9,384 nt of DNA from JAJKIV01 sp036509075 (GTDB lineage Bacteria > Gemmatimonadota > Gemmatimonadetes > Gemmatimonadales > Gemmatimonadaceae), in the NCBI GenBank assembly GCA_036509075.1, contig DATCGG010000551.1, forward strand, positions 1 through 9,384, given 5' to 3'. The notes beneath the pieces are model-generated. The model ran no database searches, was not told where the DNA came from, and saw nothing but the letters and a program-made list of their open reading frames with translations. The stretch's first letter is position 1. Each line of letters begins with the position of its first letter. A program made the translations under genes and the position numbers. Shown in pieces: positions 1 through 6,029 of the stretch.

Positions 1-99
1 AAAGCGAGAACCCTCGGGAGGCTCATCTCACTGCGAGATGCCTCCCGAGGGTTCCGCATCTTACCCGTCGCCCACCGCCCGTCCCCCGCCGCCGGCTTA
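1..99. repeat. Hairpin-plus-heptamer intergenic element, copy 1 (left part cut by window start)
   Basis: A strong stem-loop (8-54) is followed by degenerate 7-bp units from about 64 to 96 that read CCGTCGC, CCACCGC, CCGTCCC, CCGCCGC, CGG. Read on the plus strand from position 9, the sequence aligns without gaps to the minus strand of the element at 8815-8953: about 69 of 91 positions agree by hand count. Copy 2 has heptamer arms on both sides of its hairpin, so the second arm of this copy probably lies before position 1. The final GGCTTA contains the stop codon (complement of 97-99) of the ANTAR gene. This is a family of repeats rather than a chance hairpin; whether it is mobile is not shown. 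Confidence 0.75.
8..54 (-). terminator. Stem-loop, probable rho-independent terminator of the ANTAR gene
   Basis: Positions 8-21 pair perfectly with 41-54 (14 bp). After a 2-nt bulge (22-23), 24-29 pair with 35-40 (6 bp), leaving a 5-nt loop ACTGC. On the minus strand it starts about 43 nt past the ANTAR stop codon and is followed by TCGCTTT, so only a short U-run is visible before the window ends. Stem strength and position fit termination of the ANTAR transcript; it could act in both directions. It is also the core of the repeat element at 1-99. Confidence 0.6.
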
Positions 100-720
100 T
101 CTTCCAGGTTCACTCTCCAAAACTTCTCGCGCGACATCGACCATCGGGACCGATCGGTCCTGGCTCGTACGCTGGAGGATCCGGTAGGCTTCCTGTTCGG
201 ACAGTCCGGTGCGGCGCATGAGGATGCCCTTGGCACGCTCGATCGCCTTGCGGTTCTCGAGCTGCTGCCTAACGAGCGCCACCTCCTCGCGGGCCGAGCG
301 GAGCTCGCGGGTGCGCTGAGCGGCGAGGCGAATGCTGGAGTCCAGGAGCGCCGCCGGGCAGGAGCTCGGAAGCACCGAGATCGCCGTCGTGTCGGCCACA
401 TCGCCATCGAGCGCGAACGTCTGGTCGCCGCAGAGGTAGATCACCGCAACGCCGGGATTGTCGTGGGCGAGCGTCTTCGCGGCTTCGGCCATCCGCGCGG
501 GACCGAGATGCGCATCGAGCAGCAGTACGTCGGGCGAGAGCTCGCGTGTGCGGTCGAACGCATCGCTCATCGTCGCTGCTTCGCCGACGACGACGTGGCC
601 GACCGCGCTCAGGCTCCGACTGAGCGTGCCGCGAAGCTCTGTGTCGTCCTCCGCGATGAGGACTCGCACGGGTGACGCTGGAGCATCGATCGCCGTAGCG
701 CTACGGCCATCCGCTGCCAT
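97..720 (-). CDS. Receiver-ANTAR response regulator (putative RNA-binding antiterminator)
   Basis: This 207-residue protein has an N-terminal receiver domain (about residues 18-132) and a C-terminal ANTAR domain (about 147-202), with a linking helix between them. The receiver shows the acidic pair D25/D26 after strand 1 and the likely phospho-acceptor D69 in LLLDAHLG. The conserved Thr/Ser after strand 4 is Cys97, and the usual Lys-Pro is Pro118-Ser119, so phosphorylation control may be altered or lost. The ANTAR hallmark is IERAKGILM (160-168) followed by a helix ending VDVAREVL. Proteins of this architecture, such as the NasR/AmiR/EutV group, bind paired hexaloop hairpins in RNA and prevent termination; the targets here are unknown. 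The start is supported by GGAG six nucleotides upstream. The stop codon lies at the edge of a repeat element. No kinase gene is adjacent. The family call is secure; the function is inferred. Confidence 0.92.
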   Translation of the reverse strand: MAADGRSATAIDAPASPVRVLIAEDDTELRGTLSRSLSAVGHVVVGEAATMSDAFDRTRELSPDVLLLDAHLGPARMAEAAKTLAHDNPGVAVIYLCGDQTFALDGDVADTTAISVLPSSCPAALLDSSIRLAAQRTRELRSAREEVALVRQQLENRKAIERAKGILMRRTGLSEQEAYRILQRTSQDRSVPMVDVAREVLESEPGR

Positions 721-726
721 GCAGTG

Positions 727-730
727 CTCC
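727..730 (-). promoter_or_regulatory. Ribosome binding site of the ANTAR gene
   Basis: On the minus strand GGAG lies six nucleotides before the ATG at 720. It supports that start. It is the clearest Shine-Dalgarno site next to a start codon in this window, where the other gene starts have none or only weak ones. Confidence 0.6.
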
Positions 731-778
731 GAGTAGGCGTACGCGGCTACGGCATCGGCGTCGATGGTCGCCGCGGAA

Positions 779-811
779 ATCGAATATTCGATGAATTGCT
801 CGGGACGTCAA
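779..811 (-). promoter_or_regulatory. Candidate promoter and 14-bp palindrome upstream of the ANTAR gene
   Basis: On the minus strand TTGACG (811-806, five of six matches to the sigma70 -35 consensus) is followed after 17 nt by AATATT (788-783), a weak -10. The -10 lies in a perfect 14-bp palindrome, ATCGAATATTCGAT (779-792). A palindrome over a -10 box is a common place for a repressor dimer. It is about 60 bp upstream of the ANTAR start. Only the -35 and the palindrome are strong; the promoter assignment is inference. Confidence 0.35.
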
Positions 812-1082
812 CCAAAGGTCGGACCATTCGCCCACGATTCTTCGGATTAGAGACATCGCGAGTGCGCTCGCTGTGGCTGCCTACGTAATCAGGCTGACGC
901 CACGCTGGTCCGTAGAGTACGAATACGCCCGTTGCAGGAGGACACTGAGGCGGGTTCGGGAACCGACGTAATGTGAATGAAACGCCAGAACCACCAGGCG
1001 ACCGATCCAGCCGTTGACTCAGAAGCTCCCCGACGTCCGCGACCGCCTTGTGTCGGCCGGTCGTCGCGACCTGCCGTAATTC

Positions 1083-1205
1083 CTATACCGAGACGTACGG
1101 TTCCGCGTCACGAATGCGGCGCGCGATGGTATCGGCGGCGCGCTTGTCATAATCTCGAGGGGCATCGGATCGATGCTCGTGATTTCCGGAGCGATTGACT
1201 CCCAT
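1083..1205 (-). CDS. Doubtful 40-residue ORF, possibly a gene remnant
   Basis: This ORF starts at ATG 1205 and ends at TAG 1083-1085. The C-terminal half, about DYDKRAADTIARRIRDAEPYVSV, is protein-like: charged and helix-forming, with good third-position GC. The N-terminal half is poor in both respects, and there is no ribosome binding site. It could be the tail of a degraded gene whose upstream part is in another frame; the neighbouring minus frame is open through 1206-1333 and beyond. I do not recognise it and would not rely on it without homologues. Confidence 0.15.
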   Translation of the reverse strand: MGVNRSGNHEHRSDAPRDYDKRAADTIARRIRDAEPYVSV

Positions 1206-1425
1206 TCGTTGTGATCAGAATAGGAATGACGCGCGCCACCAGCGATCACGAGGTCGTCGGAGCGCACCACACGCGACCGACCCGCTCTTTCATCGACGGT
1301 TAGATTGCGGTTAGCGACGTTGATACGGACCATTTTCGATCGACCAACACCGTCACATTTCGCTGAATCGACGGGAGACGGAAGTCCGACGTCGTCAGGG
1401 TTTGTTCCTGACGGATCGAGCAGCC

Positions 1426-1455
1426 TTGCTAGCGGCCCACGCGAGCGGATACTAT
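1426..1455 (+). promoter_or_regulatory. Probable promoter of the small protein-symporter operon
   Basis: TTGCTA (1426-1431) and TACTAT (1450-1455) are separated by 18 nt, each with four of six matches to the sigma70 consensus. Transcription would begin near 1462. This would place the upstream ATG at 1454 inside the -10 box and favour the ATG at 1508 as the real start of the small protein. The site is predicted from sequence alone. Confidence 0.4.
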
Positions 1456-1507
1456 GGCCGCGCGTGATGTGCGAACGAGACACGACACGACCCGACCCTT
1501 TTCCGAC

Positions 1508-1636
1508 ATGACAAGCCCGAGAGAGTCGCCAGCGCCGGCGACCCCGACGTTTCGCAAGACGTTGATTCGCGTTATGGCGGTTCAGGTCGGAGCGGTCCTC
1601 CTGCTCTGGCTGCTCCAGTCGCACTACACGCCCTGA
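1508..1636 (+). CDS. Small single-span membrane protein, putative symporter partner
   Basis: This 42-residue protein has a polar, proline-rich N-terminus (MTSPRESPAPATPTF), a basic stretch RKTLIR, one hydrophobic helix (about residues 22-37, VMAVQVGAVLLLWLLQ) and a short tail SHYTP. The basic side precedes the helix, which predicts an N-inside orientation. It ends 9 bp before the symporter start, so the two are almost certainly cotranscribed and perhaps translationally coupled. Other symporters of this superfamily have small membrane partners encoded just upstream (the DUF4212 small subunits and YhdT with PanF). This one is shorter and I cannot assign it to those families. An in-frame ATG at 1454 would add 18 polar residues, but it overlaps the likely -10 box. 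There is no clear Shine-Dalgarno site. The gene is plausible; its role is inferred from position. Confidence 0.55.
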   Translation: MTSPRESPAPATPTFRKTLIRVMAVQVGAVLLLWLLQSHYTP

Positions 1637-1645
1637 TCGGGTTTC

Positions 1646-3313
1646 GTGCACGCGCTCGACTGGATCATCGTCGCCGTTTATCTCGCCTACGTCGGCATAG
1701 ACGGTATCCGGCGGACGCGGCGATCCACCGGGATCGAGGGATATCTCCTCGCGAATCGGAGCCTTCCCTGGTGGGCAGTCGGCCTCTCGGTCATGGCCAC
1801 GCAGTTGTCGGCCGTCACGATGATCGGGACCACCGCGCAGGGCGCGACGGATGGCCTCCGATTCATCCAGTTCTATTTCGGGCTCCCGCTGGCGATGGTG
1901 ATCATCGGTGTCACCCTCGTGCCGTTTCTGCACGGCGCGAAGGTGTACACGGCCTATGAGTACCTCGAGCGACGCTTCGACGCGAAGACCCGGTCGCTCA
2001 CCGCATTCCTGTTCCTCATCTCGCGCGGCATGTCCTGCGGGACGATCCTCGCCGCACCAGGCGTCGTGTTTGCGTCCGTGTTTGGCTGGCCGATCGGGCT
2101 CACGGTCGCGATCATGGGAGTCCCAACCGTTCTGTACACGGTGATGGGCGGGGTACAGGCCGTCACATGGGCCGACGTGAAGCAGATGGTCCTCGTCGTC
2201 ACGGCAATCGCGGCGGTGATCACCGTCGCCCTCCTCAAGTTGCCGGTGAGCCCTGATGATGCACTGCGAATCGCGGGCTCGGTGGGACGGCTCCGCGCGC
2301 TCGACTTCCACTTCGACCTCACGCAGCAGTACACGTTCTGGTCCGGTGTCATCGGCGGCACGTTCCTGATGATGTCCTACTTCGGAACCGACCAGAGCCA
2401 GGTGCAGCGGTTCCTCACGGCGAAGTCCGTAGACGAGGCGCGCAGCTCCCTGCTCATCAGCGCGTACTGGAAAATCCCGTTGCAGGCCGCCGTGCTGCTG
2501 GTCGGCGTGTTGGTGTTCGTGTTCTATCTGTTCGAGAAGCCGCCGATGCTCTTCAATCCAGCGCACGACCGACGCGCGCGCGAGGCAGAGCCGGCGCGGT
2601 ACCAGGCGCTGGCCGCGCAGTATGGAGCGGCGCTCGCAGACCGTGACGCGGCAGCCCGCGGCATCGCGGCGCACGACGCGGCGGCAACACGCGACGCGTT
2701 CCGCGCCGCCGAAACGCGCGTGGAGGGGGTGCGGACGGAAGCGCTGGCCTTGGCGGAGCGCGTGACCGGCGAGTCGTCGAAGGATGTGAACTACATCATC
2801 CCGCACTTCGTGTTGTTCGACCTTCCCGTGGGCCTAACGGGGATTTTCATCGCGGCCGTGATGGCCGCGGCGATGTCGGCGGTGGCGGCGGAGCTCAACT
2901 CGCTCGCGACAGCGTCGGTGATCGACTTCTATCGGCGGTGGGTGCGCCCCGTAGCGCCCGACGCCGAGTATCTGCGTGCGTCGAAGGTCGCGACCGCGCT
3001 CTGGGGCATCTTCGCGTGTGTGATCGCGACCTACGCCGTGAGCCTCGGATCACTGATCGAGGTCGTGAACCGCTTCGGGTCATTCTTCTACGGCTCGATC
3101 CTCGGCGTGTTCCTGTTGGCAATGATTCCGAAGGCGCGCGCGTTGGGCGCGTTCGTCGGGCTCATCTCCGGGATGTTAGCGGTTGGCGCGGTGAACTTTG
3201 GCCGACCGGACGTGGCGTTCCTCTGGCATAACGTCATCGGCGCCGTGACCGTGGTCGTTGTCGGACTCGCCATAAGTAGCCTGAGTCGTAGGTCGGTAGT
3301 CGCGAGTCGTTAG
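1646..3313 (+). CDS. Sodium:solute symporter (SSS/SLC5 family)
   Basis: This 555-residue inner-membrane cotransporter of the LeuT fold has about thirteen hydrophobic segments. Family signatures are GLSVMATQLSAVTMIG (46-61, first core helix, A51 and L54 at the Na2 site), GTDQSQVQRFLTAKS (247-261) and AAAMSAVAAELNSLATASV (407-425). In the last, S411 matches one Na2 serine, while the next position, usually Ser or Thr, is A412. Residues about 306-380 form an Ala/Arg/Glu-rich hydrophilic insertion of predicted helix between two membrane segments. The GTG start lies 9 bp after the small-protein stop. The substrate cannot be told: the GTDQ...VQRF motif is shared by iodide, vitamin, sugar and sialic-acid branches. 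The last residues, RRSVVASR, are encoded by a 7-bp repeat that continues past the stop. Family call secure, substrate open. Confidence 0.93.
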   Translation: MHALDWIIVAVYLAYVGIDGIRRTRRSTGIEGYLLANRSLPWWAVGLSVMATQLSAVTMIGTTAQGATDGLRFIQFYFGLPLAMVIIGVTLVPFLHGAKVYTAYEYLERRFDAKTRSLTAFLFLISRGMSCGTILAAPGVVFASVFGWPIGLTVAIMGVPTVLYTVMGGVQAVTWADVKQMVLVVTAIAAVITVALLKLPVSPDDALRIAGSVGRLRALDFHFDLTQQYTFWSGVIGGTFLMMSYFGTDQSQVQRFLTAKSVDEARSSLLISAYWKIPLQAAVLLVGVLVFVFYLFEKPPMLFNPAHDRRAREAEPARYQALAAQYGAALADRDAAARGIAAHDAAATRDAFRAAETRVEGVRTEALALAERVTGESSKDVNYIIPHFVLFDLPVGLTGIFIAAVMAAAMSAVAAELNSLATASVIDFYRRWVRPVAPDAEYLRASKVATALWGIFACVIATYAVSLGSLIEVVNRFGSFFYGSILGVFLLAMIPKARALGAFVGLISGMLAVGAVNFGRPDVAFLWHNVIGAVTVVVVGLAISSLSRRSVVASR

Positions 3314-3346
3314 CGCCTGTCGCCTGTCGCCTGTCGCCTGCCGCCT
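3285..3346. repeat. 7-bp-periodic repeat across convergent gene ends
   Basis: The units read GTCGTAG, GTCGGTA, GTCGCGA, GTCGTTA, a 6-nt GCGCCT, GTCGCCT three times, then GCCGCCT. The frame is GTCGNNN with only one slip. The array includes the symporter stop codon (3311-3313) and overlaps the stop codon of the deacetylase (3345-3347). The 7-bp unit resembles the CCGTCNC units in the elements at 1-99 and 8815-8953. A weak pairing of 3288-3297 with 3342-3349 is possible, but I see no good terminator between these convergent genes. Confidence 0.8.
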
Positions 3347-6029
3347 ACGGAACGACCACCTTCTCCGGCGCCTTGGCCGCCAGCAGGTTCACGAAGAGCC
3401 GCGCCGCACCCGGAACACCGTTCGGCAGCTGACGGAAGAATGCGAGCGTCGTATAGACGTACGTACCGGCGCCGTACTTCGCCACCAGAATCGGCCCGTC
3501 GTTAGGCGGCTCGCTCGGGTCGTTCGTCGACAACACCCCGGCATACTCGCCCGCATGCGTCCTCGGCATGTACAGCGTCCGGTCCTGAATCCAACCCGAG
3601 AAATCCGACTCGGTAATCGTATTCGGGTAGGTCAGTACACGGGCCTTGGGGTCGAGGAGGCGGACCGGGCTCGTTTCGTCCGTCACCCGATCCGCCGGCC
3701 GGGCGAGCGTGATCGGATACGGCATCATCCCCGCCCGCGTCATCTCGTACTGGCCGTACTGCACCACCATCGTTCCGCCCTTTTTCACGTAGTCGAGCAG
3801 CGCCGCATTGTTCGCCACGAGCGCGTCGTTCGACTCGTACGCACGAGAGCCCACGACGATCGCGTTGAAGCGCGAGAGATCCGTCTTCGGGATATCCGCC
3901 GGGTTCAGCGCGGTCACGCGCAACCCAAGCTGCTGCAGCATCGGAGCCGAGTTGTCTCCAACGCCCTGGATGTACGCGATGACGGCGTCGGCCGGGACCT
4001 TGAGATCGACCGCCTCGATCGCGACCGTCGCATCGCGATAGAGTCGCTGCGGTCGAATGTGATCGTATTCGATCGCCGTATAGCCCGTGGCGTAGCGGCG
4101 TCCATCCGACTCCGCGATGGCGGAGATGATATGTCGCCCCGGCACCAGCTCCCCGCGAATCGTGAACGTTGCACTGCGCACGGCCCCGTATGCCGGGAGC
4201 GTCACCGATCGCGCAGCGGAATCGACGCGAAGGCCGTTCGGCAGCCGCAGCGAGACACGAACGTCCCGCGACACCGTAGCGGCCGAGCGCACCTCCACGC
4301 GAAGCTGCCTGACGAGCGGCGTACGCGCGGGCGCATACTCCACCGCGCGATCGAGCGTGACCGACAGCTCGGGGACGAACGCCAACGGACGACTCACGTC
4401 GCCACGGAGCGGATCGGCGTACCGATATACGACCGGCACGTCGAGCTCGACCGGATATCCCGGCGGCGTGCCAACCGATAGTCGGACCCTAACGACGGCT
4501 CCACGTGTGGCCTGGTTCTCGGATTCGACGAGACTCGCCTTGGCGAACATGTCGCCCTGGCGTGGGGGGCTCAACCAATACGGTCCGTCGACAGGCTGTT
4601 CGCTCTGCGCACACTCGAATCCTCGCCAGGTGCGCGCGCTATCAGGGAGAATGGTGGCCGTGCTGTCGTTCCAAAGCATGACCGAGTCGCGCGGCGCGCG
4701 TCCGCCGGGCATCGGACGACTCCGTTGGCAATGCACGATGTACGACGGATCCGCCTGCACCGCCAAGCGACCGCGGTTGTAGACGGTGACGGTCAGCGGC
4801 GTGCTGTCGCCCGTGGCGATCTGCTCGCGCGGAATCGTTGCCTCTACAGCCACGCCGCTCGCGAGCGCGATCGCGTCGACCGCCTTGCGATAGGCAATGG
4901 TCGCTGCTTCCCGGAGGTCGGCCGACGCGGGCAGCGCCCCGACCACCTTGACACCCGGATGCGTTCGAGCAAAGTCGTTAGGTGCCACACCGAACCGCGC
5001 CAGCTCGCCGGCAAGCACCGTCAATGGTCCAACCGCGGAGGACGGATCACGCAGGTACGGCGTCGCCTTCACCTGTTCCACGAGCGATTGAACCCGGTCA
5101 ATCTCCTGAGCAACCGGCGGCTCTGTCGACACCGTCTTGAACCGCGCCCACGTCGTATCGATGCCGTCGAACAGCGATCGCTCGGCGCCGGCCGGCTGCG
5201 ACTCGTTCACGCGCGTCGCCTCGCGGCGCACTTGCGTGAATCGCGCGCCCTTCGGCTGGATCGATCCGAACGCCTGCGACTTGTGCTGCGACCGACTCTG
5301 CGCCGCAATCTCGGCGTACGAGCGGCCGAGCATCGCATTGAACTCGCCGACATTGATGCGAAGCACCGGGTCCGTCGCCGCCGCCGACCACGCGCCACGA
5401 TAGAACTTGAGTGGCGTCCAGCCACCCAACCCTGCCGTGGCGGACCGTGGGATCCGCACAGTGTCACCGGCCACGTCGTACGCCTCGCGCGCCAGAATGC
5501 CTGATGCCTGATGATGTCCGTGCCCATCGCGCGGCGTACCAGAGAACATGGCGACGATCACGTGCGGCTTGAACGACCGCACGACCGTCACGACGTCGCG
5601 GAGGATCGAGTCCCGGGGCCAGTGCCGGAATGTCTCGTCGGAGCTCTTCGAGAATCCGAAGTCATACGCCCGCGTGAAGTACTGGCGCCCGCCGTCGATC
5701 CGCCGCGCGGCAAGCAGCTCTTCGGTGCGTATCGCGCCTAACGCATCGCCGAGCTCGTTCCCCAGCAGGTTCTGACCGCCGTCGCCCCGGGTGAGTGCGA
5801 GGTACGCGGTCTCGACGTGCCGCCCGCGCGCAAGCCACGTGATGAGCTGCGTGTCCTCGTCGTCCGGGTGCGCCGCGATGACGAGCACCCGCATGGGCAC
5901 GGAGAGGCCCGAGATGGCTTCATCGAGCGCAGCGATGCCCTGCGATCGGACAGGGCGCGGAAGCGCGAAGGTCGCTGCCGTGGCGGCAGCGACCCCGATC
6001 AGCGCGCGACGAATATTCTGAATGCGCAT
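3345..6029 (-). CDS. Secreted multidomain PIG-L/LmbE-family deacetylase
   Basis: This 894-residue protein starts with a signal peptide (about 1-29: basic MRIQNIRR, a hydrophobic Ala-rich core, a likely cut near VRSQG). The PIG-L/LmbE domain (about 46-255) has AHPDDE (53-58), with H54 and D57 as zinc ligands and D56 as probable catalytic base, and DGHGHHQAS (168-176), which supplies the third ligand. A helical stretch (300-395) is followed by beta-rich, NEW3-like modules (about 400-660) and a Rossmann-like domain resembling class I glutamine amidotransferase/ThuA folds (about 683-885). Family members remove N-acetyl groups from amino sugars or related metabolites; the long exported forms have no firm substrate. 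The ATG follows the sucA TAA directly, which suggests coupling. There is no obvious Shine-Dalgarno site. TTA and AGG codons occur within recurring CGTTAGG words. Family and export are well supported, substrate unknown. Confidence 0.9.
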   Translation of the reverse strand: MRIQNIRRALIGVAAATAATFALPRPVRSQGIAALDEAISGLSVPMRVLVIAAHPDDEDTQLITWLARGRHVETAYLALTRGDGGQNLLGNELGDALGAIRTEELLAARRIDGGRQYFTRAYDFGFSKSSDETFRHWPRDSILRDVVTVVRSFKPHVIVAMFSGTPRDGHGHHQASGILAREAYDVAGDTVRIPRSATAGLGGWTPLKFYRGAWSAAATDPVLRINVGEFNAMLGRSYAEIAAQSRSQHKSQAFGSIQPKGARFTQVRREATRVNESQPAGAERSLFDGIDTTWARFKTVSTEPPVAQEIDRVQSLVEQVKATPYLRDPSSAVGPLTVLAGELARFGVAPNDFARTHPGVKVVGALPASADLREAATIAYRKAVDAIALASGVAVEATIPREQIATGDSTPLTVTVYNRGRLAVQADPSYIVHCQRSRPMPGGRAPRDSVMLWNDSTATILPDSARTWRGFECAQSEQPVDGPYWLSPPRQGDMFAKASLVESENQATRGAVVRVRLSVGTPPGYPVELDVPVVYRYADPLRGDVSRPLAFVPELSVTLDRAVEYAPARTPLVRQLRVEVRSAATVSRDVRVSLRLPNGLRVDSAARSVTLPAYGAVRSATFTIRGELVPGRHIISAIAESDGRRYATGYTAIEYDHIRPQRLYRDATVAIEAVDLKVPADAVIAYIQGVGDNSAPMLQQLGLRVTALNPADIPKTDLSRFNAIVVGSRAYESNDALVANNAALLDYVKKGGTMVVQYGQYEMTRAGMMPYPITLARPADRVTDETSPVRLLDPKARVLTYPNTITESDFSGWIQDRTLYMPRTHAGEYAGVLSTNDPSEPPNDGPILVAKYGAGTYVYTTLAFFRQLPNGVPGAARLFVNLLAAKAPEKVVVP

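Larger units (their letters stand above)
721..1507. other. Long intergenic region between divergent genes
   Basis: About 790 bp separate the ANTAR gene (minus) and the small membrane protein gene (plus). I see no confident gene. The contents I can name are the palindrome and promoter candidate at 779-811, a good AGGAGG at 937-942 without a start codon at useful distance, a doubtful 40-codon minus-strand ORF (1083-1205), a CGGTTAG direct repeat with 11-bp period (1297-1314), and a plus-strand promoter candidate (1426-1455). Short ORFs in the other frames lack start signals and the strong third-position GC of the neighbouring genes. A decayed gene or an unannotated RNA is possible. Confidence 0.6.

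Noticed and set aside
1..99. Hairpin as an ANTAR-binding RNA motif for the adjacent regulator
   Set aside because: The ANTAR target is a pair of short stems with 6-nt loops; this is one long stem with a 5-nt loop, and the same element also lies far from the ANTAR gene.
937..1198. AGGAGG at 937-942 with the downstream plus-strand ORF from 977
   Set aside because: The ATG is about 34 nt from the AGGAGG, too far, and the 73-residue product is Arg/Pro-rich without features.
1454..1507. Longer start of the small membrane protein at ATG 1454
   Set aside because: The ATG overlaps the likely -10 box, and the added 18 residues are polar with no clear purpose. Kept only as an alternative.
1019..2806. 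A 595-codon open frame on the minus strand, antisense to the symporter
   Set aside because: It is rich in Arg, Asp, His and Glu with no domain or hydrophobic core pattern. It mirrors the codon bias of the plus-strand symporter, whose family motifs are clear. Long antisense frames are normal at this GC content.
3555..4481. A 308-codon plus-strand frame opposite the deacetylase, and similar long plus frames opposite sucA
   Set aside because: They are Arg/His-rich shadow frames of genes with recognisable motifs on the minus strand.
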